Below are positions 26,424 to 35,502 of a stretch of DNA of 64,000 nucleotides, piece after piece (the first letter of the stretch is position 1; the number at the start of each line of letters is the position of its first letter). The notes under the pieces were generated by a model that saw only the letters and a list, made by a program, of their open reading frames with translations, was not told where the DNA came from and did not search any database. This DNA is from Haloprofundus halobius (GTDB lineage Archaea; Halobacteriota; Halobacteria; Halobacteriales; Haloferacaceae), in contig NZ_CP083667.1 in assembly GCF_020097835.1 (NCBI RefSeq), positions 310,001 through 374,000 on the forward strand, given 5' to 3'. The position numbers and the translations under genes were made by a program.

Positions 26424-27515
26424 ATGTCAGTCGATGACTACCTACGCAGCGTCCGAGAGCGCGACTGGGAGGAACTGGAGTCGGGGACGCTCCGCCTCGC
26501 GATGGTCGGTCTCGGATGGTGGACGCGCGAGCAGGCGATACCCGCCGTCGAGGCGTCGAGATTCTGTGAGACGACGGCGCTCGTCAGTAGTTCCGGTGAC
26601 CGCGCCGCGGAGTTAGCGGCGGAACTACCGAACGCCGAGACGGCGATGACGTACGACGAGTTCGCCGACGGCGAGGCGACCGAGGCGTACGACGCCGTCT
26701 ACATCTGCACGCCCAACGCACGCCATCTCACGCACGCGCGAACGGCCGCCGAACACGGGAAGGCGATTCTCTGCGAGAAGCCGATGGAGGCGACGGTCGA
26801 ACGCGCCGAAGCGCTCGTCGACGCCGCTGCGGACGTGCCGCTGATGGTCGCTTACCGCATGCAGACCGACCCGCAGGTGCGTCGCATGCGCGAACTCGTC
26901 GAAGACGGCGCCGTCGGCGACCCGGTGGCCGTCCACGGACACATGAGCCAGCAACTGCTCGACGTCGTCTCGGGGGACCCCGACCAGTGGCGTCTCGACC
27001 CCGAACTCGCCGGCTACGGCGCGACGGTGATGGACCTCGGCATCTATCCGCTCAACACCGCGCGGTTCGTCCTCGACGCCGACCCGGTGAGCGTGACCGC
27101 GCAGATGCACTCCGAGGACGAGGCGTTCCGGGACGTCCCCGACCAGTACGCGACGTTCACGCTCCGGTTCGACGACGGGACGTACGCCGCCTGCACGTCC
27201 AGCCAGCACGGACACCTCTCCGGACATCTCCGCGTCGTCGGCACCGAGGGCGAACTCTTGCTCGAACACACGTTCCTCGGGCAGGCCACCCAACGGCTCG
27301 TCTACCGGACGCTCGAGGGGCGCGAGGCGGTGATAGACGACGGCCGCCGCGACCTGTTCGGCGACGAGATGACCGAGGAGTTCGACTACTTCGCCGACCG
27401 CGTCCTGCGCGGGGAACCGCTCGGTCCGGACGGCGAGCACGGACTCGTCGACATGCGCGCGCTCGCGGCCATCTACGAGGCCGCCGAGACAGGGGAAGAA
27501 GTGTCGGTCCAGTAG
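26424..27515 (+). CDS. Gfo/Idh/MocA dehydrogenase, D-xylose 1-dehydrogenase-like
   Basis: A 363-residue oxidoreductase with Rossmann motif GLGWWT, catalytic EKP motif (LCEKPMEAT) and C-domain segments DPDQWRLDPELAGYG and EEFDYFADRVLRGEPL. It resembles the NADP-dependent D-xylose dehydrogenases of haloarchaea, which form xylonolactone, and heads the pentose-oxidation genes. It is paralogous to 20011-21081. It lies between xacF (divergent) and the xylonate dehydratase (same strand, 285 bp later). Confidence 0.9.
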   Translation: MSVDDYLRSVRERDWEELESGTLRLAMVGLGWWTREQAIPAVEASRFCETTALVSSSGDRAAELAAELPNAETAMTYDEFADGEATEAYDAVYICTPNARHLTHARTAAEHGKAILCEKPMEATVERAEALVDAAADVPLMVAYRMQTDPQVRRMRELVEDGAVGDPVAVHGHMSQQLLDVVSGDPDQWRLDPELAGYGATVMDLGIYPLNTARFVLDADPVSVTAQMHSEDEAFRDVPDQYATFTLRFDDGTYAACTSSQHGHLSGHLRVVGTEGELLLEHTFLGQATQRLVYRTLEGREAVIDDGRRDLFGDEMTEEFDYFADRVLRGEPLGPDGEHGLVDMRALAAIYEAAETGEEVSVQ

Positions 27516-27799
27516 CCGTCGGCTGTCGACGTCGTCGGCGGTCGCCGCACGAGGTAGCGTTGTCGCTGCGTGGAGCCGTCTCCAGCGGGCTCGGAACCCC
27601 CAGAGCGACGCACGCCTCTACGTCGTCGACGGACGAGCGTGAGCCACACCGCCGCTGACGAGCACGAATCGTGTCGACGACGAGCGTGAACCACAACGAC
27701 GACCACGAACCGTGTCGACGGACGACACCTCGACGACGCTCGGCTGACAGTCGTTCATGCGCAAGATTTACTACCGAGTTTCGGAATATACGGACGCAA

Positions 27800-29038
27800 A
27801 TGGTTGACTACGCGAAGCTCCACGACCCGAACGCGGAGTACACGATGCGGGACCTCTCCGCGGAGACGATGGGCCTGACGAACAGTCGCGGCGGCGTCAG
27901 AGACGCGGAGATCACCGACGTCCAGACGACGATGGTCGACGGGAACTACCCGTGGATTCTCGTCCGCGTCTACACCGATGCCGGCGTCGTCGGCACCGGC
28001 GAGTCCTACTGGGGCGGCGGCGACACGGCCATCATCGAACGGATGAAGCCGTTCCTCGTCGGCGAGAACCCCCTCGACATCGACCGCCTGTACGAACATC
28101 TCGTCCAGAAGATGTCCGGCGAGGGCTCGGTCTCCGGGAAAGTTATCTCCGCGATCTCCGGCATCGAGATCGCGTTGCACGACGTCGCCGGAAAACTCCT
28201 CGACGTCCCGGCGTACCAGCTCGTCGGTGGCAAGTACCGCGACGAGGTGCGCATCTACTGCGACCTCCACACCGAGAACGAGGCCGACCCGCAGGCCTGC
28301 GCCGAGGAGGGCGTTCGCGTCGTCGAGGAACTCGGCTACGACGCCATCAAGTTCGACCTCGACGTCCCCTCGGGCCACGAGAAAGACCGCGCGAACCGCC
28401 ACCTCCGGGGTCCCGAGATAGACCACAAAGTCGAGATCGTCGAAGCCGTCACCGAGGCCGTCGGCGACCGCGCGGACGTCGCCTTCGACTGCCACTGGTC
28501 GTTCACCGGCGGGAGCGCGAAACGCCTCGCCGTCGCTCTCGAAGAGTACGACGTGTGGTGGCTCGAAGACCCCGTGCCGCCGGAGAACCACGAGGTACAG
28601 AAGAAGGTGACCGACTTCACGACGACGCCGATCGCCGTCGGGGAGAACGTCTACCGGAAGTTCGGTCAGCGTACCCTGCTCCAGCCGCAGGCGGTCGACA
28701 TCATCGCGCCGGACCTGCCGCGCGTCGGCGGGATGCGCGAGACGCGTAAGATAGCCGATCTCGCGGATATGTACTACATCCCCGTGGCGATGCACAACGT
28801 CTCCTCGCCCATCGGGACGATGGCTTCGGCGCAGGTCGGCGCGGCCATCCCGAACTCGCTGGCCGTGGAGTACCACTCCTACGAACTCGGCTGGTGGGAG
28901 GACCTCGTCGAGGAGGACGGCCTCATCGAAGAGGGTCGCATGGAGATTCCCGAGAAACCCGGCCTCGGGTTGACGCTCGACTTGGACGCCGTCGAGGCGC
29001 ACATGGTCGAGGGCGAGGAGCTGTTTGACGAAGCCTGA
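27800..29038 (+). CDS. xacD: D-xylonate/pentonate dehydratase, enolase superfamily
   Basis: A 412-residue mandelate-racemase-type member of the enolase superfamily. It removes water from pentonates to give 2-keto-3-deoxypentonate. Mg ligands and bases are seen in IKFDLD, AFDCHWS, WWLEDPVPPEN, IAVGENVYR and VAMHNVSSPIG. The upstream extension of the frame is excluded: the ATG at 27800 begins MVDYAKLHDPNAEYTMRDLS as in haloarchaeal relatives, and an AT-rich stretch (GATTTACTA) lies about 28-35 nt upstream. A dead C-terminal copy is at 24370-24475. Confidence 0.9.
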   Translation: MVDYAKLHDPNAEYTMRDLSAETMGLTNSRGGVRDAEITDVQTTMVDGNYPWILVRVYTDAGVVGTGESYWGGGDTAIIERMKPFLVGENPLDIDRLYEHLVQKMSGEGSVSGKVISAISGIEIALHDVAGKLLDVPAYQLVGGKYRDEVRIYCDLHTENEADPQACAEEGVRVVEELGYDAIKFDLDVPSGHEKDRANRHLRGPEIDHKVEIVEAVTEAVGDRADVAFDCHWSFTGGSAKRLAVALEEYDVWWLEDPVPPENHEVQKKVTDFTTTPIAVGENVYRKFGQRTLLQPQAVDIIAPDLPRVGGMRETRKIADLADMYYIPVAMHNVSSPIGTMASAQVGAAIPNSLAVEYHSYELGWWEDLVEEDGLIEEGRMEIPEKPGLGLTLDLDAVEAHMVEGEELFDEA

Positions 29039-29187
29039 CTCCGTCGGGCCAGAAAATTTCGGATTTGTACTGTTCGACGAGGCGTGAGCCGCGTCGGGTA
29101 CGTAACGAGAGAGTGCGACATCCGGACGTTCGAGCGTCGTTCGCTTGGCAGCGATACTCTTTTAACGACCTCTGTTCATCACCCAGT

Positions 29188-30072
29188 ATGCGTTACTACC
29201 GACTCCCCGGCGGAGAGCATAGATCACTCTCCGAATCGTTGGTTGTCATCGACGACGAAGACGACGCGTACGACCTGACGACGGCCTCCGAAGATCTGAG
29301 CTCCTTCACCGATCTTGCCCGCGCGGCGAACGCGAGCGGCCGGTCGGTCGACGCCATCGCCCGCGACCGAATCCCGGACGCGGAGCGCCGAGATCTCGGC
29401 GACGTCGAGGAGAACGCGCTCTTACCGGTCGTCCCGGACGAAGTCTGGGCGGCGGGCGTCACCTACCGAATCAGCGAAGAGGCCCGCAAGGCCGAGAGCG
29501 GGAAGCCCGAGGTGTACATCGACGTGTACGAACGCGACCGACCGGAACTGTTCCTGAAGGCGACGCCGTCGCGGACGGTCGGTCCGCGCGAGTCGATCGG
29601 CGTGCGCGGCGACTCCGAGTGGGACGTCCCCGAACCCGAACTGGGCGTCGTGCTCCACCGCGGCGATGTCGTCGGCTACACCATCGGCAACGACGTCTCC
29701 AGTCGTGACATCGAAGGCGACAATCCGCTTTATCTCCCGCAGGCGAAGGTGTACGACCGCTGCTGCTCGCTCGGTCCCTGCGTGGCGACCGAAGCCGTCG
29801 TCGAGGATCCCCACGACCTCACGATGTCGCTCGCTATCGAACGCGACGGGGAGGTCGTCTACGAGGGGTCGACGTCAACCAGCGAGATGGCGACCTCCTG
29901 CGAGACCCTCGTCGACTACCTCGGCCGGCACAACACCCTCCCGGAGACGCTCGTCTTGCTGACGGGGACGGCGCTCGTCCCACCCGAGTCGTTTACGCTC
30001 GAAGAAGGAGACCGCGTCTCCATCGACATCGATCACATCGGTCGACTCGTCAACGACACCGTCGTTGTCTGA
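29188..30072 (+). CDS. xacE: 2-keto-3-deoxypentonate dehydratase, FAH family
   Basis: A 294-residue fumarylacetoacetate-hydrolase-fold enzyme. Mg-binding residues occur in WDVPEPELGVVLHRG and YTIGNDVSSRDIEG. In the Weimberg pathway this family dehydrates 2-keto-3-deoxy-xylonate or -arabinonate to alpha-ketoglutarate semialdehyde, the substrate of the dehydrogenase at 24856. The start at 29188 (MRYYRLPGGEHRS) has a TATA-like CTTTTA about 27 nt upstream. It follows the dehydratase in the same direction. Confidence 0.9.
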   Translation: MRYYRLPGGEHRSLSESLVVIDDEDDAYDLTTASEDLSSFTDLARAANASGRSVDAIARDRIPDAERRDLGDVEENALLPVVPDEVWAAGVTYRISEEARKAESGKPEVYIDVYERDRPELFLKATPSRTVGPRESIGVRGDSEWDVPEPELGVVLHRGDVVGYTIGNDVSSRDIEGDNPLYLPQAKVYDRCCSLGPCVATEAVVEDPHDLTMSLAIERDGEVVYEGSTSTSEMATSCETLVDYLGRHNTLPETLVLLTGTALVPPESFTLEEGDRVSIDIDHIGRLVNDTVVV

Positions 30073-30268
30073 GCGAGGAGCGCACCCAGCGGTCGCGAGA
30101 AACCGCCGCACGTGATGTCGTCGTTCGACGTGCCGACGACACGTCGGATCCGACGACGCGCAGCGGCGAAGACACGGGCGTTCCCCGAGGCAGGGTCGTG
30201 AAGCAGCCGAGTCGTCGCACGAGGAAACGTGTCGTCCGGACCCGGTGGAAAAACCAGCTATCGTCCGA

Positions 30269-32599
30269 TCAGTCGGCGTCCGAGACCGTCGTCTCGGTGA
30301 AGTACGTCCGACCGGTCGACGGCACTTCTTTGGACTCGGGCACCTCGAACCGTGCAGTCGAGACGACATCGGCGGCGGAGTGGCCGACGCGGAACTCGTA
30401 GGGTCCCTCCTCCACGGTAAGGTCGAAGTCTCGGTCGTAGTAGGCGAGTTGCGAAGCGGCGACCTCGAAACTAACACGATTCGACTCGCCGCTGTCGAGC
30501 GAGACGCGCTCGAAGCCGACGAGTTCCTGAACTGGACGGGCCTGATCGGGGTTCTCCGCGCTGACGTAGAGTTGTACGACGTCGTCGCCCGCACGGTCGC
30601 CGGTGTTTTCGACCGTCACCGTCGCGGTAATCGTTCCGGCGGGCGGCAGTTCATCCGTCGACAGCGAGAGGTTGCCGTACTCGAACTCGGTGTAGCTCAG
30701 ACCGTGGCCGAACGGGTAGAGTGGGTCGCTCTCGGTGTAGACGTACTCCTCGTTCGCAGTATTTGGTTTCCGGTTGTAGTGGACCGGCAGTTGGCCGACG
30801 GTGCGCGGGATGGAGACGGGGAGGTGGCCGCCGGGGTTGTGGTCGCCGAACAGGACCGCCGCGATACCCTCGCCGCCCCGCTCGCCGGGGAGCCACGACT
30901 GTACGACAGCGGGCACTTCCTCCACGATCCACTCGATGGAGTGGGGTTTGCCGCTCACGACGACAACGACGAGCGGCGTCTCCGTCGCGTATAGCGTCTC
31001 GACGAGTTCCTGCTGGACGCCGGGGAGCCCTAGGTCGACCACGTCGCGGCCTTCGCCGCTGGTGGCAACGCTCGGCATGTTGACGCGCTCTCGGTCGGAG
31101 TCGGAAAAATCGACGGCGGAGCGCGCACCGACGAACGCGACTGCCACGTCGGCGTCGGCGGCTGCCGTCGTCGCCGCGTCGAATCCGTCCGTCTCGGGAC
31201 CGGTAGTCGTGCAACCCCGTTCGTACAAGACGTCGAACCCGGACTCCTCTCCTCGCGTGCGGACGGCGTCCAGCGGCGTCGTGGCCTCGATCTCGACCTC
31301 CACCTCGGGGTAGTGGGCGGGGTACGCGTAGTCGCCCATGAGCTCCTGTGCGTCGTCCGCCTTCGGGCCGACGACGGCGACGGAGTCGGTTTCGTCGCCG
31401 ACGAGCGGGAGCAGGTCGCCTTCGTTCTTCAGGAGCGTCATCGACTCGCGGGCCGCGCGCGTCGTGAGTTCGCGTGCCTCGTCGGTACCGAACGGTTCGT
31501 CCGCCGCGTCGGCGTCGACGGTCGAGTCGTCGAGGAGACCGCCCTCGGCTTTCGCGCGGAGCACGCGCCCTACTGCCCGATCCAGCGTCGCTTCGGCCAA
31601 CACGCCCTCCTCGACGGCCTCGACGAGATGTTCGCCGTAACAGTCGGTGTACGGCAATTCCACGTCGATCCCCGCCTCGACGGCGGCGACGCCCGCTTCC
31701 CGTTCGTCGGCGGCGACGCCGTGTTCGCTCCGGAGGTACTCGACGCTGTAGTAGTCGGAAACGACCGTTCCGTCGAACCCCCACTCGCCGCGGAGGACGT
31801 CGGTGAGCAGCCACTCGTCGCTGGCGCAGGGGACGCCGTCGACGTCGTGGTAGGCGTTCATCACGGAGTCGGCGCTCGCCGTTCGGACGGCCGCCTCGAA
31901 CGGGAACAGATGCGTCTCGCGGAGTTCACGTCGTCCGACGTTGACCGAACTGCGGTTCTTCCCGCCCTCGCCGGCGCCGTGGCCGACGAAGTGTTTGAGT
32001 GTCGCGGAGATGCCGTCGCCGTCACCCTGCAAGCCGCCGACGTAGCCGCAGGCCATCGCCGCGATGAGATAGGGATCCTCGCCGAACGTCTCCTCGACGC
32101 GGCCCCAGCGGAGGTCGCGCGCGACGTCGAGAACGGGCGAGAGCGCATGCGTCGTGCCGATAGCCTCCAGTTGGGAGCGAATCGTGCCAGTGACTTCTTC
32201 GAGGAGTTCCGGCGACCAGGTGCTCGCCATCCCGATCATCTGGGGGAACGTCGTCCCCTTGGGGCCCATGTACCCGCTGAGACACTCCTCGTGCGGAATC
32301 GCCGGAACGCCGAGACGCGTCTCCTCACGGAGATACGACTGGAGTTCGTTCGTGCGTTCGGCCGCCTGCCGCGGCGGGAGGCTCCCCTCGCCGCCGATTC
32401 TGGTGAGGTGGCCGATTCCCGACGAGAGGTGTTCTTCGACGGCCGACTCGTCGAGGGCGCCGTCCTCGTCGAGCAGTTCCTCGGCGTTCACCGATCCGAG
32501 TTGGGCCGCCTTCTCCTCCAGCGTCATCCGTTCGAGGAGTTCGTCTACGCGTCGCGTGACCGAGCGCTCGTGACCTCCGCTGCCTGAACCTGTCTGCAT
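30269..32599 (-). CDS. GH3 beta-glycosidase (beta-xylosidase/glucosidase-like)
   Basis: A 776-residue GH3 enzyme: N-terminal TIM-like domain (about 10-360), alpha/beta sandwich (about 370-600) and fibronectin III-like C-domain (about 650-750). Nucleophile D282 lies in VVSDYYSVEY; KHFVGHG and PVLDVARDLRWGRVEE are conserved substrate-pocket motifs. No signal peptide, so intracellular. Placed at the end of the xylose genes it probably releases xylose or glucose from imported oligosaccharides. The ATG at 32599 is chosen over the GTG before it. Confidence 0.92.
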   Translation of the reverse strand: MQTGSGSGGHERSVTRRVDELLERMTLEEKAAQLGSVNAEELLDEDGALDESAVEEHLSSGIGHLTRIGGEGSLPPRQAAERTNELQSYLREETRLGVPAIPHEECLSGYMGPKGTTFPQMIGMASTWSPELLEEVTGTIRSQLEAIGTTHALSPVLDVARDLRWGRVEETFGEDPYLIAAMACGYVGGLQGDGDGISATLKHFVGHGAGEGGKNRSSVNVGRRELRETHLFPFEAAVRTASADSVMNAYHDVDGVPCASDEWLLTDVLRGEWGFDGTVVSDYYSVEYLRSEHGVAADEREAGVAAVEAGIDVELPYTDCYGEHLVEAVEEGVLAEATLDRAVGRVLRAKAEGGLLDDSTVDADAADEPFGTDEARELTTRAARESMTLLKNEGDLLPLVGDETDSVAVVGPKADDAQELMGDYAYPAHYPEVEVEIEATTPLDAVRTRGEESGFDVLYERGCTTTGPETDGFDAATTAAADADVAVAFVGARSAVDFSDSDRERVNMPSVATSGEGRDVVDLGLPGVQQELVETLYATETPLVVVVVSGKPHSIEWIVEEVPAVVQSWLPGERGGEGIAAVLFGDHNPGGHLPVSIPRTVGQLPVHYNRKPNTANEEYVYTESDPLYPFGHGLSYTEFEYGNLSLSTDELPPAGTITATVTVENTGDRAGDDVVQLYVSAENPDQARPVQELVGFERVSLDSGESNRVSFEVAASQLAYYDRDFDLTVEEGPYEFRVGHSAADVVSTARFEVPESKEVPSTGRTYFTETTVSDAD

Positions 32600-32690
32600 C
32601 ACCTGTGTGCTCTCAATCCGGCGTCTTAACGATTTGGACGCGGAACACGGATACGCGTTCGAAATACTCCACGTCAGTTCTTCTCCGAAC

Positions 32691-32707
32691 GTTCCCCATT
32701 ACAGAAC
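32691..32707. promoter_or_regulatory. Operator-like dyad upstream of GH3
   Basis: GTTCC-CCATTAC-AGAAC, one mismatch from perfect symmetry and of the same half-site and spacer type as the other copies. It lies about 95 bp before the GH3 start (minus strand), a reasonable place for regulation of that gene. Confidence 0.45.
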
Positions 32708-32823
32708 TGAGTCAGAGAGATAGTTCGAGGTTTTAAGTACGGTAGGTGAGAAATTCACTCACCGACCTTCGAAAGGTGGACCAAAATGGCGTCTCAGAAC
32801 CATCGACGTCCTCTTGATTGTCG

Positions 32824-32838
32824 TTCTGTATTAGAGAA
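32824..32838. promoter_or_regulatory. Operator-like dyad TTCT-N7-AGAA
   Basis: TTCT-GTATTAG-AGAA, perfect half-sites; the spacer resembles GTAATAG of the copy at 1345-1367. It lies in the spacer 220 bp upstream of GH3 with no gene on the other side for 700 bp. Confidence 0.45.
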
Positions 32839-33083
32839 TAGCTGGTCGGTGCCGCTTCGCTCGTCTGATGAACGATCGGGGACTACGAAACTACCGCGGG
32901 TTTTTCGTTACGGACATCCACGTCGCGGTAAACGGTTGCTATCCAATTCTGGAGCGTGTATGACCGATAGATGCACCCGAGAACCCTTCGAACAGGATCC
33001 GAGGCTATTTGCGTCTGCGTCTGGACATCCGGATATCCTCCGACATGAGGACGCGAACCGATAACTAGGAGCTATTACATGCG

Positions 33084-33098
33084 TTCTCTATCACGGAA
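33084..33098. promoter_or_regulatory. Degenerate TTCT-N7-AGAA dyad
   Basis: TTCT-CTATCAC-GGAA with flanking G and C giving GTTCT...GGAAC, one mismatch. Spacer start CTAT is as in copies at 95-101 and 1232-1238. Confidence 0.4.
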
Positions 33099-33317
33099 CA
33101 GCTGCCTCTCTGAGTTACTCCCGACCGCATTGGCGGGGGAGTGCGAGACGGGGGGGTCGTTCGACTCCAAGACGTCGACGACGGAGACGAGTGAGTCGCT
33201 AGGCGACCGAGACGACGCTTCACCGCGGGTCCGCGGTGCTCCGGCGGCTAGACGCCATTCCCGACCCCTACCCTTTCGGTTCTACCAGTTGGCGTTCGTT
33301 GTCGGCCTCGCGATTCG

Positions 33318-33341
33318 AATAACAGTACTAATTTTGTTATT
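33318..33341. promoter_or_regulatory. 24-bp dyad AATAACA-N10-TGTTATT, copy 1
   Basis: Perfect 7-bp arms around a 10-bp spacer, followed by CTCATTT. A second copy with the same arms, partly identical spacer (ACTAA) and a matching downstream CCCATTT is at 36787-36810. It lies 200 bp before the SDR fragment. Probably a binding site for a dimeric regulator. Confidence 0.5.
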
Positions 33342-33539
33342 CTCATTTCGTCCCGTCGAAACGCTCTCGGAGCGATGACAGAGTTGTGACCGAGTGTTAC
33401 TGGAATCGGTCGACGCGTTGGAGAGGATTCAGTAACAGTCCTCATTCGACGTTCCGTAGCTGTTCACTAGGAGTTCGCAGAAAGCTCTGTTGACACGTTC
33501 CGTTACAAAACCATATGCGTAATAGATGTCGCGGGTCGT

Positions 33540-33665
33540 CGAACCCGCTCGGCCACATCGGCGACCCGATGGAATTCGGCAACACGGTGGCGTTCCTCTC
33601 GTCGCCGAAGTCGGGCTACATCAACGGACAGTCGACAGTCATCGACGGCAGGACCGGCAGGTCAA
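33540..33665 (+). pseudogene. C-terminal fragment of an SDR dehydrogenase
   Basis: The frame NPLGHIGDPMEFGNTVAFLS followed by SPKSGYINGQSTVIDG matches the end of short-chain dehydrogenases (xxRxGxPxE..xxVxFLaSxxsxYinGqxxxVDGG). The Rossmann fold and catalytic YxxxK are missing. It precedes broken cupin and FAH genes on the same strand, so it may be what remains of an SDR from that operon. Confidence 0.7.
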
Positions 33666-33744
33666 ACCTCCTACCGTCCTCCAAACGCGCCGTTGGGCGG
33701 GGCTGTCGAACCTCGCCGCAGACGAAACTCCTTTTTCCACCGAC

Positions 33745-34120
33745 TGTGAGAGACGCTCACGGATCACGTTCCGTTCGACGACGCCGAGACCTACGAACCC
33801 GACGACGGCTGGATACGCGCCGCGCTCGCCGGCAGCGACGCTTTCACCTCCAGGTGGTTCGAGAAGCCGCCGGGACACAGTCGCCGATGCACAACCACGA
33901 GAACAAACAGGTGTGCATCTGTCCGGAGAGCGAGTTGACGCTCTACAACGAATACGGCGAGGAGCACACGCTCCAAAAGTACGACTCGGTCCTCCTCGAC
34001 TCGTGGGAGCCCCACCGCGTCGAGAACACGGGTGACGAGCGGGCCATCGGTCTGGACGTGTTCGCGCCCGGATGCGGATTCAACTTCTGGACCGACCGAG
34101 AAGACGGCGACGCGGAGTAG
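33745..34120 (+). pseudogene. Frameshifted cupin-domain protein
   Basis: Frame one reads TLTDHVPFDDAETYEPDDGW, then IRAALAGSDAFTSRWFEKPPGHS; frame two continues SPMHNHENKQVCICPESELT and ends GCGFNFWTDREDGDAE. A one-base loss around 33880 separates them. Metal-binding cupin motif HNHENKQ and a C-terminal PHRVEN remain. No start codon is evident in the first frame. The stop is 3 bp before the FAH start, so they formed an operon. The original role may have been sugar binding, isomerisation or sensing. Confidence 0.65.
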
Positions 34121-34123
34121 TAG

Positions 34124-34953
34124 ATGGCGGGCGAACGACGGTTCGCTCGGACGGCCAACGGTCGCTCGTGGGTGGGCGACGACTCGGGATTCGTCCCGCT
34201 CGAATCGACCGGACCTGGCGTCAAAACCGTGAACGAGGCACTCTCCGTGCGCGGTGACTCTCTCGCGGACGTCGACGTGAATGGCGCTTCGGCGCGACGA
34301 ATTCCGAACGAGTCGTTGACGTTCGCGACGCCGTTCGACCCCGGAAAGCTCTAAGGTATCGGACTCAACTACGCCGACCACGACGCAGACCTAGCGGAAG
34401 TCCGGCCGGACGCGCCGGCGAGTTTCATGAAACCGCGACGGCGGTCACCGCCCTGGGCGGCCTGATTCGACTTCCCGCCTGGAGTGACAGAGTCACCGCA
34501 GAGGCGGAGTTAGGCGTCGTCATCGGTCGGACGTGCACCGACGTTGCCCGCGACGAGTTGAGCGACATCGTCGCCGGCTTCATCCCGGTCATCGACATGA
34601 CCTGCGAGGACGTCTTGGAGAAAAATCTGCGCTTCCTGACGCGGGCGAAGAGCTTCGACACCGCCATCGTCGTCAGCCCGTGGCTGTCGGCCCCGGCGAC
34701 GCTTGACCGACTCGAAGGCGTCACGGTTCGCATCGTCGTCAACGACGAAGTAATCGCCGAGAACGACCTCGACGGGATGCTGTTCCCATCGGACGAACTC
34801 GTCTCGTTCCACTGGCGCGTGATGACGCTCGAACCGGGTGACCTCATCTCGACGGGCACGCCCGACGCGGGTGTCATCGAATCCGGTGACCACGTCCGTA
34901 CGGAAGTCGAGGGTGTCGATGTCCTCGAAGCCGATGTGGTAGGTTACTCGTAG
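34124..34953 (+). pseudogene. Broken FAH-family hydrolase/dehydratase
   Basis: From the ATG at 34124 the frame encodes an FAH N-terminal region, hits TAA at 34352 (PFDPGKL-stop-GIGLNYADHD), continues in frame to ASFMKP, and then shifts by one base near 34436 to ATAVTALGGLIRLP. The remainder is intact: TAEAELGVVIGRTC, VIDMTCEDV, MLFPSDELVSFHWR, ISTGTPDAGV. Conserved FAH segments (GxGLNYxDH, ExELGVVIGR, GTPxGV-like) are clear. Next to rhamnose-type genes it could have been the diketo-acid hydrolase of the L-rhamnose pathway; that is inference. One stop and one frameshift make it inactive unless recoded or mis-sequenced. Confidence 0.8.
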
Positions 34954-35502
34954 ACACTTTCTCCGTTGCCAACCGGCTACCGGGTCGGCCTTTGGAGTGC
35001 AATTATTTATGTCCGCACGCCACTCTCTGTTCTTCGATCGCTAAATCGTAAATTGGCTTTATATCCTTGTACTGCTCACCTGAAAGCATAATTGAAAATT
35101 AAACCGGAATAGTTGATATATTACCGTTAAGATGATGATAGCAGTCTTAGAGGCATTAAACGGCAGAATTTAGCTGTTTGAGCTTTCCGGCCGATGATTC
35201 GTGAAACAAAAGATGGATATTATAAATTGTATATCTACTGGTGACCTCTGACTGTTTTCACCGAGGATGGACAATGGTGCGATGACGGATTCGGACCGGG
35301 ATCTACGGTCAGAGACGCGTTCGTAACGCAACTTGCGTGGAGACGATCGTTGCAGACCTCCGAATCTGATTCTACCCGGACCGCCAAATGACTCATCTGC
35401 TCATTCAGACTGGTTATAACCGTGTTTAGCCCGAAATTCGACGACTTCGATCACGACTCACACAAGCGGAGCGCCATCGATACACACGAGCGTAATCGAC
35501 GA
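34954..35502. other. AT-rich spacer
   Basis: No gene recognised. The sequence is much more AT-rich than the flanking genes and contains several possible TATA-like stretches, but no conserved downstream frame. The 3' end of the minus-strand IclR gene borders it on the right. Confidence 0.5.

Larger units (their letters stand above)
32600..33539. other. Long spacer between GH3 and pseudogenes; carries dyads
   Basis: No credible gene. It contains three TTCT-N7-AGAA family dyads (32691-32707, 32824-32838, 33084-33098) and an AATAACA-N10-TGTTATT dyad at 33318-33341, each listed. The AT content rises around the dyads. Confidence 0.5.

Noticed and set aside
31313-32587. 424-codon plus-strand frame
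   Set aside because: Antisense to the GH3 catalytic domain.
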